Positions 25,376 to 32,855 of a stretch of 51,379 nt of DNA are shown here, in pieces. Both the position numbers and the translations under genes were made by a program. How positions within the stretch are numbered: the stretch's first letter is position 1; each line of letters begins with the position of its first letter. The notes beneath the pieces were generated by a model that worked only from the letters and a program-made list of their open reading frames with translations, made no database searches and was not told where the DNA came from. This DNA is from a virus: positions 1 to 51,379 of IMG/VR virus record IMGVR_UViG_3300048834_000363; one strand, given 5' to 3'.

Positions 25376-25914
25376 TTCGGCCGGCGGTTCGCCTTGCCCA
25401 GCAGGCCCGCGAACTCGCCCGCCGGCGCCGGATCGACTGGCGGCAGTTCCTCGTCGTCCTCCGCTTCGGGGTTTGGCGGCGGCGGCGTCCCCGCGCCGAC
25501 CAGGCGCGACCGAGAAACAGCCGTCATGCCGAATTCGGTCAGGTAGCTTTTCATGAGCTCTGCGTGCTGCTTTGCGATCTGAATCCACGGGTTGGGCTGC
25601 TTTCGATCGGTCGGCGTCTTGATCACACGCGGTTCTTTGTTCAGGCGCTCCGTGGCCTCCTCCCACAATCCGTACGCCGCGCAGTAAGCGGCGAATGCAG
25701 AGAGGTCGATTGAAGTCAGGACGCCGATGCGGCGAAGGGGTTCGTAGAGGCGATGCCATTCCGCCTTCGCGCGCGCCGACAGGAACTTTGGCGCCGACTT
25801 CGCGCTGGGCGCGGCATCAGGAATCGGCTCGCCACTGTTCAGCGGCCTCTTCCCAGGATTGCCCTCCAAAATCTTAAGTGCCGTCGGTTTCGGCGGTCTT
25901 CCGCGCTTGGCCAA
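25372..25914 (-). CDS. terS: Terminase small subunit, P27 family
   Basis: 180 aa starting at a TTG (25914) with MAKRGRPPKPTALKILEGNPGKR, the P27 family opening (RGRPPKP..LK.L.GNPGK). AEWHRLYEPLRRIGVLTSID and LTEFGMTAVSRSRL complete the family pattern. It recognises the packaging site. The C-terminal tail is Pro/Glu-rich and runs up to the large subunit. Confidence 0.9.
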   Translation of the reverse strand: MAKRGRPPKPTALKILEGNPGKRPLNSGEPIPDAAPSAKSAPKFLSARAKAEWHRLYEPLRRIGVLTSIDLSAFAAYCAAYGLWEEATERLNKEPRVIKTPTDRKQPNPWIQIAKQHAELMKSYLTEFGMTAVSRSRLVGAGTPPPPNPEAEDDEELPPVDPAPAGEFAGLLGKANRRPN

Positions 25915-25930
25915 AAAACAAACCCCCGAA

Positions 25931-25940
25931 TTTCGCGAAA
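25931..25940. other. 10-bp palindrome upstream of terminase
   Basis: TTTCGCGAAA is a perfect palindrome 17 bp upstream of the small terminase start, in the 158-bp space between the HNH and terminase genes. This space is where a cos or terminase-binding site would be expected in HK97-like phages, but I cannot identify the cut site. Confidence 0.3.
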
Positions 25941-26072
25941 ATTACTCTTTGAGTGCCCGCGCCGTTCCGGGGATCGAGGCCCTGCAGGTCTTGACCTACC
26001 CCCCATCCCTCAGATCGGCCCACGCTGGGCGAGATTTGACCGATGAGCGGGGTCGAGAGGGCGGGGAGCCGA

Positions 26073-26414
26073 TCAGGCCCATGGATGGTTGGGGTCCGTT
26101 GGCAGGCCAGCCTCGTCGCATCCTGCCCGGTTCGATCGCTCGATCGATTGCTTGATGCTGTCGTGGTGGTGCTTGCAGAGGGACTGCAGGTCGCCGCGCC
26201 AGAACTTGGCCCAGTCACCGGCGTGTCGATCGACGTGGTCGGCGATGACGGCTGCGGTGCGGACGCCTCGGTTCAGGCACATCGCACACCAGGGGTGAGC
26301 CTTGAGCTGGCGGGCTGCTTTGATCCGCCAGTCCTTCGTCTTGTACCAGCTGACCCAGGGCGGGCGCTTAGCGTTGTAGCGCCTGTCGCGCTCGCGTTTG
26401 CCGGGGTCGCTCAT
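26073..26414 (-). CDS. HNH endonuclease next to terminase
   Basis: 113 aa from the ATG at 26414. CAMCLNRG, then IADHVDRHAGD, then DLQSLCKHHHDSIKQS give the HNH core with a CxxC/CxxH zinc site. In cos phages of the HK97 type this gene works with the terminase in DNA cleavage during packaging. It is the first gene of the late operon. Confidence 0.88.
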   Translation of the reverse strand: MSDPGKRERDRRYNAKRPPWVSWYKTKDWRIKAARQLKAHPWCAMCLNRGVRTAAVIADHVDRHAGDWAKFWRGDLQSLCKHHHDSIKQSIERSNRAGCDEAGLPTDPNHPWA

Positions 26415-26692
26415 GTCTTGCCCCGCTGGTTCCCTGGGCCGTCGAGCGCTCAGTGAGCTGGTGCACGAGCATCCCAAGGGGTCAGGACGATGGGTCGTGC
26501 TGGCTTGGGCAGGGGGAGGGCGCTCACTTCAGGGACACGAACGCTCGACGCCCAGGGTGCTGCTGGTGGGTGCCAGCAACGCGAGAGGTTTGGAACCCCT
26601 TGCTGCAACGAAACCATGGAAGGTCTAGGAGGCGGTATCGACTAAACGCAGTGGCCTCGATGCCTTGATACACAAGGGGTAGGGGCTGGTTC
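26415..26692 (-). other. 278-bp gap between early and late genes
   Basis: No convincing gene on either strand. It separates the left early operon from the packaging/late operon and is the natural place for a late promoter. I see no clear hexamers and no strong terminator. A 13-bp sequence GGAAGGTCTAGGA at 26618-26630 is repeated at 26700-26712, inside the end of the adjacent gene. Confidence 0.4.
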
Positions 26693-27169
26693 TCACGCCG
26701 GAAGGTCTAGGAATTTTTCGAGCGCATAGCTGATCGCTTGCGAATAGTGCTTTCGGGCGTTGGTGTGGCTCAATCCGCAGTCCGCGCCGATGGCCCGCCA
26801 GCCGCCGGGGAGGTCGTACCATTCCTGATGCGCCCGGGCTGAAACGATGCGCCGCCATTGTGGTGGTACACCGTCCAGCAGCGCCAAGGTGGGCAAACAA
26901 TCGTCGATCTGCTTCGCCGTCGGGAAGAAGCGGGGCGGCGTCATCAGGCGGCGGGTGATGTCGGCGGCGGAGAGCTTCGAGTTCTCGTTGCCCTCATCCC
27001 ACCATGTGTGCCGGTACGCCGGCCACAGCGTGTAGGTGCCTTTGGGGCCGTCGCCCGGCAGGCATTGCACGGTCAGACAAGCGATGTGGATGCGGTCGAT
27101 CAGCTGCGCCTTCAGGATGGCGGGATCGATCTGCGCCGGTTTAGCGATGGGGTAGACGGCAGTCCTCAA
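26693..27169 (-). CDS. DUF6362-like phage protein
   Basis: 158 aa from a TTG at 27169 that overlaps the previous stop (TTGA). SAADITRRLMTPPRFFPTA, the central VPPQWRRIVSARAHQEW and the ending GLSHTNARKHYSQAISYAL suggest a DNA-binding helix-turn-helix C-terminus of the DUF6362 type. The open frame extends further upstream, but that part is Arg/His-rich and looks out of frame. Possibly a late-gene or packaging regulator because it is the last gene before the late operon; that role is inference. Confidence 0.7.
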   Translation of the reverse strand: MRTAVYPIAKPAQIDPAILKAQLIDRIHIACLTVQCLPGDGPKGTYTLWPAYRHTWWDEGNENSKLSAADITRRLMTPPRFFPTAKQIDDCLPTLALLDGVPPQWRRIVSARAHQEWYDLPGGWRAIGADCGLSHTNARKHYSQAISYALEKFLDLPA

Positions 27170-27433
27170 GGGCGAACCTGCTGGCTGTCGATGACGGTGA
27201 TCTCGCGAAGCAGCGCGCCGTTCGGTGTAGCCACAACCTTTGCCATGGCGGTGAAGCTCTCCCTGCTGCCGAGGTCGAACCCCGATGAATGTAGGCCCGC
27301 GTTCGCCAACCAAGCCCCAGCGGCCCGGGCCGACATAGCCACCCGTTGTCATTGGCCGCGCCATTGGCTGCGCCGGCGGCGCAATCGCTGCCGCCGCCAC
27401 ACCAGCAAACAGTGCGCGTCTCGTGATCTTCAT
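27166..27433 (-). CDS. Small gene with apparent +1 frameshift
   Basis: It starts at the ATG at 27433 (ATGA overlap with the upstream gene) as MKITRRALFAGVAAAAIA, a twin-arginine-like signal, continuing to RWGLVGERGPTFIG. A run of four G (27280-27283) follows. After skipping one base the frame gives FDLGSRESFTAMAKVVATPN and ends at 27166, overlapping the next start. Without the skip the frame becomes Arg/His-rich. It may be a homopolymer sequencing error, a real mutation or programmed shifting; alternatively the second part is a separate 56-aa gene from the ATG at 27336. Confidence 0.5.
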
Positions 27434-27687
27434 AGCGTGTACCTCGATAGCTTGCCATGCTGGATAGTGCGCTGCGCCAGCACCGTACCAGGGCCGGATT
27501 CCACGAAGCGCAGCACATGCACGGTGTAGGCCTTGGCCAAACCGTCGAGGCCGGCCTGTTTGAACACGGCTTTGGCCGCAGCCTTCTCGATGCGGCGCCA
27601 CAGCGCGTCGCTGGTTTGGAGATCGCGGGGATCGACGTGCGCCGGCAGCACGACCTTGACGACGTCCTGTTCGGTGGGGGCGCTCAT
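27430..27687 (-). CDS. Small hypothetical phage protein
   Basis: 85 aa, MSAPTEQDVVKVVLPAHVDP. Mixed alpha/beta, no family recognised. Coupled by 4-bp overlaps on both sides to neighbouring genes of the left early operon. Confidence 0.7.
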   Translation of the reverse strand: MSAPTEQDVVKVVLPAHVDPRDLQTSDALWRRIEKAAAKAVFKQAGLDGLAKAYTVHVLRFVESGPGTVLAQRTIQHGKLSRYTL

Positions 27688-28091
27688 TCGAGCCCCAGCT
27701 TCTTCAGGACGTCGGCCGCAACGGCTCGATACCGCTTCGTGAGATCCAGCGTGACGGGATCGATCGCCAGCACAGTGCGTCCATCGAGCATGAAGTGAAC
27801 TCCGGGCTTGAAGTTCAGGTGCAGCGAAATGCGATCACGCTCGCAGAGCGAATCCTCGATGACATGGATGGCGCGCCACTTGCAGGTCCAACCGGACTCA
27901 TACGGCCCACGCAGAACGACGTCCCCAGGCGTCTTGCCAGCCTCGATTGCGAAATGCCGCATCGGTGCAGGATGAGCGAAGATCGCGAGATGAACGCCTG
28001 GATCGACAGGCAGTCCGGCTTTTTCCGCCGCATTGATCACCTCAGAAGTGACCTCGACAATGCGCTGGAAGAGGGTGGCTGAATCGATCAT
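27684..28091 (-). CDS. Hypothetical phage protein
   Basis: 135 aa. An N-terminal helical part is followed by beta-rich sequence (RISLHLNFKPGVHFMLDG). No recognised family. Overlaps both neighbours by 4 bases. Confidence 0.7.
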   Translation of the reverse strand: MIDSATLFQRIVEVTSEVINAAEKAGLPVDPGVHLAIFAHPAPMRHFAIEAGKTPGDVVLRGPYESGWTCKWRAIHVIEDSLCERDRISLHLNFKPGVHFMLDGRTVLAIDPVTLDLTKRYRAVAADVLKKLGLE

Positions 28092-28282
28092 CGTGTTGTC
28101 TTTCGATCATCTTGGTGCATGAGCTCGCGCACCATTTTGCGGACTGAGAGCAGGGCGGCGGCGACGTCGTTCCAGCGCGCCTTGCCGCTTCGGTTCGCGG
28201 CGCCATTGGCCTCACGGGCCAAACGTTCGAGGTCGCAATCGACGTCGTTTGCGGTCTTCTCGGAATCGGTGCGGCGGCTCAT
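28088..28282 (-). CDS. Small charged phage protein
   Basis: 64 aa, helical and highly charged (MSRRTDSEKTANDVDCDLERL). Unknown function. Its start overlaps the stop of the upstream small membrane protein gene. Confidence 0.6.
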   Translation of the reverse strand: MSRRTDSEKTANDVDCDLERLAREANGAANRSGKARWNDVAAALLSVRKMVRELMHQDDRKTTR

Positions 28283-28446
28283 CGTTCGCTCTCCGGGCAG
28301 TGTTGACGCAATTCGGCGCGGCTGGGCTCAGCGCTGTCGGCGGCGGCGTATTCGGCTCTAAGACGCGCCTCGCAGCGCTCCTGCCGATCGATGTTCGCCC
28401 AGTACGCCCACCAGGTCAGAACGATTAGGATCACGCCGGCCTTCAC
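28279..28446 (-). CDS. Small one-pass membrane protein
   Basis: 55 aa starting at a GTG (28446) that overlaps the stop of the upstream gene (GTGA). One hydrophobic helix VILIVLTWWAYWANI is followed by a charged tail with two cysteines. A longer open frame upstream is antisense-like. Unknown function. Confidence 0.6.
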   Translation of the reverse strand: MKAGVILIVLTWWAYWANIDRQERCEARLRAEYAAADSAEPSRAELRQHCPESER

Positions 28447-29144
28447 TGAAAAATCTCCGGATGCAGCTCGCGCTCGATCGCTGCGGCCTCGGCCTCGCGA
28501 TTGCCTTCGATGATCGCTTGCATGATGCTCGGTTCGGCCTTTTTCGGCTTTCCGCCGCCACCACGAAGCACCGCAACGGTGCGGTCGTGGATGGCCTGGA
28601 TCTGGGCGCGTTCTTCCTCGGTGGGCGGCGGATATTCGCGCTCCGGCGGTTTTGGCTTCTCGATGGTTTGGAGTGCCGCCAGCAGCGTACGGCGGCGGGC
28701 GAATTCCTTGTCGAGCAGGTCTTGCAGCTCTTTCCACTGCGGCCAGAATTTCGAGGTGCGATGCCAGCCGCCGACGACGTGCAAAGCGATGTCGGCGGGG
28801 TAGCGCCGCAGTTCGGCGACATAGGCGAGCATCTGCAGCTCTTCGCTGCCGTCGTCGCCCTCACGCCTCGCCACGAGCTGCGAGAGCGTGGCCAGGGCTC
28901 GCGTCAACTCGCTCTCCGTCGCCGGTTGGAGCATTTTCTTGGCCTGCGTCACCGCCAGATCGATCTTCGGCGAATCCGTGATCGATACAAAAACCTTCTT
29001 CGTTTGGTGTGGCGCGTTCGAGCTGATCGGCCGCTCTTCGAGCCTCAATCCGCAGCGCTGCTCGAACCAGGCCGCCGCGCGCTGGTCGCGCTCCGCTGGC
29101 GTCAGAAGGGCGGCTTCCTGGGACGTGGCGATCAGGTCTTGCAT
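28443..29144 (-). CDS. Hypothetical phage protein of the replication region
   Basis: 233 aa. The ATG at 29144 has an excellent ribosome site (CCGGAGG, 6-base spacing). A central region contains LTRALATLSQLVARREGDDG and ADIALHVVGGWHRTSKFWPQW, a pattern found in phage proteins next to DUF1376 replication proteins, possibly a helicase-loader partner. The C-terminus is helical and Glu-rich. Confidence 0.75.
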   Translation of the reverse strand: MQDLIATSQEAALLTPAERDQRAAAWFEQRCGLRLEERPISSNAPHQTKKVFVSITDSPKIDLAVTQAKKMLQPATESELTRALATLSQLVARREGDDGSEELQMLAYVAELRRYPADIALHVVGGWHRTSKFWPQWKELQDLLDKEFARRRTLLAALQTIEKPKPPEREYPPPTEEERAQIQAIHDRTVAVLRGGGGKPKKAEPSIMQAIIEGNREAEAAAIERELHPEIFQ

Positions 29145-30096
29145 GGTTGGCCTCCGGGTTGAGGCGACGATCGCGATTAGCGCGCGCCGTTTCGGAAATT
29201 GCGGGATGGGTGAACGAATGCAGCGGTTTCGGCCCCGCTGCGCAGGAAGCGGCGACGGCGCGCACTGCGGGCTCGACGTCGAGTTCCCAGTCGCACGGCT
29301 GGTCGCCATTGGTCGGTTCGCAGAGCGAGCGCAGTGGCGCGATATTGGCGAGCCCTGTCGTGGTGCGGTTGATGCCCGGCAGCGTGTCGACCAGCGCTTT
29401 GACGCGAACAAACCATTCGGTTGCGCTGAGCGCCGCAGGCCCGCCGCCGCTGCTGTCACGCTCAGGACCAGTCACAGGTGGAGCAGGTTTAGCTATATCC
29501 TCTCCTGTCCTGTCACTGTCCTTTCCCTGTAACTGTCTAGCCGTGACATTGGCCTCACCTGTCACGCCACCTGTCACGTTTTCTTCGTGACCGGTTTGCG
29601 TGACGTGTTTAGCGTGAAGCGCCCGCAAATCGGTGGTTTTGATGTTCCACGACGGCGTAACCCCTTGTTCTGAAAGCTCCGAGAACATGCGCTGACGATC
29701 GTCGCGCTCGCGCTTCTTGCGATCGTTTTCGGTGCGGCTCTGTTTTCGGCCTGACCACGACTCCAAAGCGATCTCAGCGACGGTCTTGTGATAGAGCCGC
29801 CCATCGCTGCACTTGATCCAGCCGCGCAGCGCCGCCGCTTTCACCTTGCGCCACTGCGAAACGGCGACGCCGTAGCCCGCATATTCGGACAGCAAAGCGT
29901 CGTCGTCGGGCAGGCTCGCAGCCGGCACTTCCTTCGCATAGCTGTGCCACCACAGCCGCAGCGCCGCGATCTTGGCGTCAGGCTTCGCGCCGATCCACGT
30001 CGCCGACGTGAACAATCGATCGCCGAAAAGCGGCATGAATTCGAAGCCGCGCAGGTCGCAGTCTGGAGGCGTCAAGGGGGCGGGAAGGTCGCTCAC
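28861..30096 (-). CDS. DUF1376-type phage replication protein
   Basis: 411 aa as read, starting at a GTG (30096) overlapping the upstream stop. The N-terminal ~125 residues match the DUF1376 style (KIAALRLWWHSYAKEVP.ASLPDDDALLSEYAG, GWIKCSDGRLYHKTVAEIA), as in primosome or helicase-loader proteins. A low-complexity linker rich in Thr/Gly follows, then a second domain to about ETARANRDRR. The last ~95 codons overlap the next gene in another frame and look like spurious read-through: the natural stop appears lost near 29150. Confidence 0.75.
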   Translation of the reverse strand: MSDLPAPLTPPDCDLRGFEFMPLFGDRLFTSATWIGAKPDAKIAALRLWWHSYAKEVPAASLPDDDALLSEYAGYGVAVSQWRKVKAAALRGWIKCSDGRLYHKTVAEIALESWSGRKQSRTENDRKKRERDDRQRMFSELSEQGVTPSWNIKTTDLRALHAKHVTQTGHEENVTGGVTGEANVTARQLQGKDSDRTGEDIAKPAPPVTGPERDSSGGGPAALSATEWFVRVKALVDTLPGINRTTTGLANIAPLRSLCEPTNGDQPCDWELDVEPAVRAVAASCAAGPKPLHSFTHPAISETARANRDRRLNPEANHARPDRHVPGSRPSDASGARPARGGLVRAALRIEARRAADQLERATPNEEGFCIDHGFAEDRSGGDAGQENAPTGDGERVDASPGHALAARGEA

Positions 30097-30911
30097 GCGC
30101 TCGCCTTTCCATCGGTTAGGATAGCAGGCGGCTTCGGTTTCCACTTCTCAAAATCGGCCTCGATCTCGGCGTAGTTGCGCGGGTGCTGCGCCTTGAAGTC
30201 GGGCATCTGCGCAGGCACTAAGCGACCGCGATCGCTGGCGTGATGGGTCAACCATTTCAGTGTGAGCCACCGGTGGATCGAAATCTTGAGGTCGGCGAAA
30301 TCCTGCCGCGTCACGTAGCCCTGGCGTTCGGCCAAGATCGCAATCTTTATTGCCCGCACCTTCCAGTCCGTGAGCTGGACCGGCCCTGATGCGCCAGCGA
30401 CGACATCGGGCACATATTCCGGCAACATGTGCCGCTGCGCGGTGCATCGATCGAACCAGTCGCGCATTTTCCAGGGGTCCGAACCGCTCGGCAGATCGGG
30501 CTCAAAGGCGGCGCGGCGAACGCGCCCGAAGCCTTTGACCTCCATCGATAGCTGGCCATGCTTCGTGATTGGCCCAGGCCCAGCGGCGCGGATCACGGTG
30601 ATCCCAAGCGCGGCGCAAATCGTGACGAGACCGTTCTGACACTTCGCCCCCGGCACAAGCACGGCGCGGCAGTCCGGACCAACAGGCTCGGCGCCAAGCC
30701 AGCCGTCGCTTTCGATGGCCTGGCACACCACGGCCGGGTTCAACAACAGCTTGGCCTGGACGCCGATCTGGAAGCCGTCGGGGGCGACGCACAAGACATC
30801 CCAGCCCGCGGTTTCAGGGTACGGAGTCCAGCCCTTGAGGCGCACCCATTCACAGAATTGGGCGCACATGGCGGCTTCGGAATCGTATGGGGTGGCGACG
30901 CTCTTTTTCAT
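30093..30911 (-). CDS. PD-(D/E)XK-like nuclease
   Basis: 272 aa. Glu12, then GWDVLCVAPDGFQIGVQAKL gives Asp38 and Gln52-x-Lys54, resembling a PD-(D/E)XK core in which Gln replaces the acidic residue. The C-terminal half (WKVRAIKIAILAERQGYVTR) may be a winged helix. Likely acts on phage or host DNA during replication or recombination. It overlaps the replication protein by 4 bases. Confidence 0.6.
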   Translation of the reverse strand: MKKSVATPYDSEAAMCAQFCEWVRLKGWTPYPETAGWDVLCVAPDGFQIGVQAKLLLNPAVVCQAIESDGWLGAEPVGPDCRAVLVPGAKCQNGLVTICAALGITVIRAAGPGPITKHGQLSMEVKGFGRVRRAAFEPDLPSGSDPWKMRDWFDRCTAQRHMLPEYVPDVVAGASGPVQLTDWKVRAIKIAILAERQGYVTRQDFADLKISIHRWLTLKWLTHHASDRGRLVPAQMPDFKAQHPRNYAEIEADFEKWKPKPPAILTDGKASA

Positions 30912-31241
30912 TCAGCGCGGCCCGCTTTGTTTAGGGGGGGGGGATTTCAAGGCGCCGTCGATTTGGGCGGCCAAGGCGCGGCCTTCGGCGGTGATCTGCA
31001 CGTCGCGACGTTTGCTGCCGCCGCCGCGACAAACGCGCTGCACATAGCCGCGCGACTCCAGCGCATCGGTAAGCCGCGACACCACCGGCGCTGAGGCCTC
31101 AATTCGCCAAGCCAGATGCTTGAACGAAAGGCGGCCATCCTTGGCCGCGTCGAGCGCGCTTATCGCGGCAGCAGCGCGCACGGTCAGCGGGGCGGGAATG
31201 AGCCGCGCCAGCGCGACAAGGGATGCTGTGGCGCCGCTCAT
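30912..31241 (-). CDS. MarR-type winged-helix regulator
   Basis: 109 aa. LSFKHLAWRIEASAPVVSRLTDALESRGYVQRV followed by KRRDVQITAEGRAL is a MarR-like winged helix: recognition helix, then wing. The C-terminal tail is coded across a run of ten C (minus strand), a slippage-prone tract. Confidence 0.75.
   Translation of the reverse strand: MSGATASLVALARLIPAPLTVRAAAAISALDAAKDGRLSFKHLAWRIEASAPVVSRLTDALESRGYVQRVCRGGGSKRRDVQITAEGRALAAQIDGALKSPPPKQSGPR
30934..30943. repeat. G10/C10 homopolymer
   Basis: Ten consecutive G on the plus strand (C on the coding strand) encode Pro codons near the end of the MarR-like gene. Length change would only alter the last residues and the join to the next gene. Confidence 0.9.
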
Positions 31242-32083
31242 GCCGCGCTCGCTTGCTGCGCCGCCAGCGCCCCCTTGATCTTATCCCTGAGCCGGGCGCG
31301 CGCGGTGTCGCCTTGGTGGCGGGGCTTCTCGCCGCGCGCATCGCTGTCGAGCTGGTCGAGCTCGATCGCCTCGAACTGGGCGATGAAGGGCTTCGCCAGC
31401 GGCAGCTTGGGATATTCCGCGATGATCTCGCACAGCGACTGGATCGCGTTGGCGTGCACGGCCCCGGGGACGTTGTTTGACGTCTCCGTGATGCAGCGCA
31501 GCGCCAGTTTGAGCGTGTCGGCGCTGTAGCGCTTGATGCAGTTCTTGAGCGTGCCGATGGCACTGGTTTCGCCGGGTTTCAGCGACGAATTCTGGATCGG
31601 GTACGGCGCGATCGAGACGCCGGCCTCACGACAGATATTGACCAAGGCGAGCGCCGAGGGATCGCCCGACACAACGGCGGCGCGGAAGGTCGTCAGCGCC
31701 AAGACGCGCACGACGTTGCCGTTGATCGCGGCAAAGGCTGCGGCTTGCTCTGCCTCGGAGGCGTCGGAGATCAGGCAAGGCGCCGCAGTGATGTCGAGCA
31801 GCGCAAGCGCGGTGGCGCGGTGCTGGCCGTCGATGACGGCGTATTGTTGCGGATCGGTGCTGGCGATCGGCGCCACGCGCAACGCCCCGAACTTGAGCCA
31901 AGAAAATTCCGAGGCGATGCGCCGGATCGCGGTGATGCTGTCGCGGCCAAGCGGGCGCTGATAGGCTTCGTTGACGCGCAAATTCGCGATCGGAATCCAG
32001 TCGAAGGTCGGCTTCGGCCCCCGATTGAGCGGGGTGTGCTCAGGCTGGATCATGTCGGCGGCGGTGATGCGGCGGTAGGTCAT
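31238..32083 (-). CDS. ParB/sulfiredoxin-domain phage protein
   Basis: 281 aa. DWIPIANLRVNEAYQRPL, then YAVIDGQHRATALALL, is the ParB-N fold with the GxHR-type motif, as in phage DUF6551-like proteins. The rest is helical. Such phage proteins may bind nucleotide and act on DNA; no separate centromere-binding HTH is evident, so plasmid-type partition is not supported. Confidence 0.8.
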   Translation of the reverse strand: MTYRRITAADMIQPEHTPLNRGPKPTFDWIPIANLRVNEAYQRPLGRDSITAIRRIASEFSWLKFGALRVAPIASTDPQQYAVIDGQHRATALALLDITAAPCLISDASEAEQAAAFAAINGNVVRVLALTTFRAAVVSGDPSALALVNICREAGVSIAPYPIQNSSLKPGETSAIGTLKNCIKRYSADTLKLALRCITETSNNVPGAVHANAIQSLCEIIAEYPKLPLAKPFIAQFEAIELDQLDSDARGEKPRHQGDTARARLRDKIKGALAAQQASAA

Positions 32084-32580
32084 CGATAATAACTCGCTGC
32101 GCGGATGAATTGACGGACGATGGAGCCGGGGCGGTGGTAGCGGCCGCCCTGGTAGGCGAGGGCGGTGTGCTCGGCGCAGTAGGGGAGCTTTGCGGCCTTT
32201 GGCCGGCCGCAGCAGAGCTGCTGCTTTGGATCGTATTCACCGATCGGCCACATGCAGGAGGTGCTCGCCGTATCAAGCAGCGCGACGGGCTCGGCCTCAC
32301 CGATCGGCTTCCACGCATCTTCACGGGCGGGAGGCGCCACACCGAACATCGGATCGCCTTCCTCGACGATAGGTGAGGCGTCACGGCGCGGTCGGCCCTT
32401 TGGTTTCGATGGCGGCGTCACACCGAGCGCGATGTTGAGCCGTGCGCAGCGGCCGACGACGGCGAGCTCGGTGATGTGCATGCGGTGCGCGATCTGGCTT
32501 GGGCGCAGACCTTCAGCCGCAAGCGTGCGCAGCTGCTCGATGCGCTCTGGCGTCCAGGATGAGGCGACAACAGCGTTCAT
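32080..32580 (-). CDS. GcrA-like cell-cycle regulator
   Basis: 166 aa from the ATG at 32580. The N-terminus SSWTPERIEQLRTLAAEGLR followed by PSQIAHRMHITELAVVGRCARL is the GcrA helix-turn-helix. The C-terminus has CMWPIGEYDPKQQLCCGRP and LPYCAEHTALAYQ, the Cys-containing sigma-70-interacting domain. Host GcrA binds m6A-marked GANTC promoters and stimulates sigma-70 transcription. The phage copy could redirect this to phage promoters or change host cell-cycle expression. It lies next to an adenine methyltransferase and a DnaA-like protein. Confidence 0.85.
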   Translation of the reverse strand: MNAVVASSWTPERIEQLRTLAAEGLRPSQIAHRMHITELAVVGRCARLNIALGVTPPSKPKGRPRRDASPIVEEGDPMFGVAPPAREDAWKPIGEAEPVALLDTASTSCMWPIGEYDPKQQLCCGRPKAAKLPYCAEHTALAYQGGRYHRPGSIVRQFIRAASYYR

Positions 32581-32855
32581 GCCGGCGCCTGCTGTTGCTT
32601 GCGCGGCAAGCCGTTGATCATGTTGCTGCGGATGTCGCAGCGCGCCGATCGCATCGCGGCAACAAAGCTGGCGTCGACGAGCTTGACCTCGACGGTTTCG
32701 CCACGATCGGCCCAGAACGCCTCGATGCGCGCCTTCAAGCGCTTGGCGCCCTCGACGGTGCACCAATCGCGCGGTTCATCTGGATGGCGCACCGCGGCCT
32801 GCACTTCGGCCTCGCGGTCGCCCATGTAGAAACGCTGTGCGCGGTCACGTGGCAT
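32577..32855 (-). CDS. Small phage protein between GcrA and methyltransferase
   Basis: 92 aa from the ATG at 32855. It contains YMGDREAEVQAAVRHPDEPRD and a C-terminal segment MRSARCDIRSNMINGLP typical of small phage accessory proteins. No function recognised. It overlaps both neighbours (4 and 11 bases), so it belongs to the GcrA/methyltransferase block. Confidence 0.7.
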   Translation of the reverse strand: MPRDRAQRFYMGDREAEVQAAVRHPDEPRDWCTVEGAKRLKARIEAFWADRGETVEVKLVDASFVAAMRSARCDIRSNMINGLPRKQQQAPA

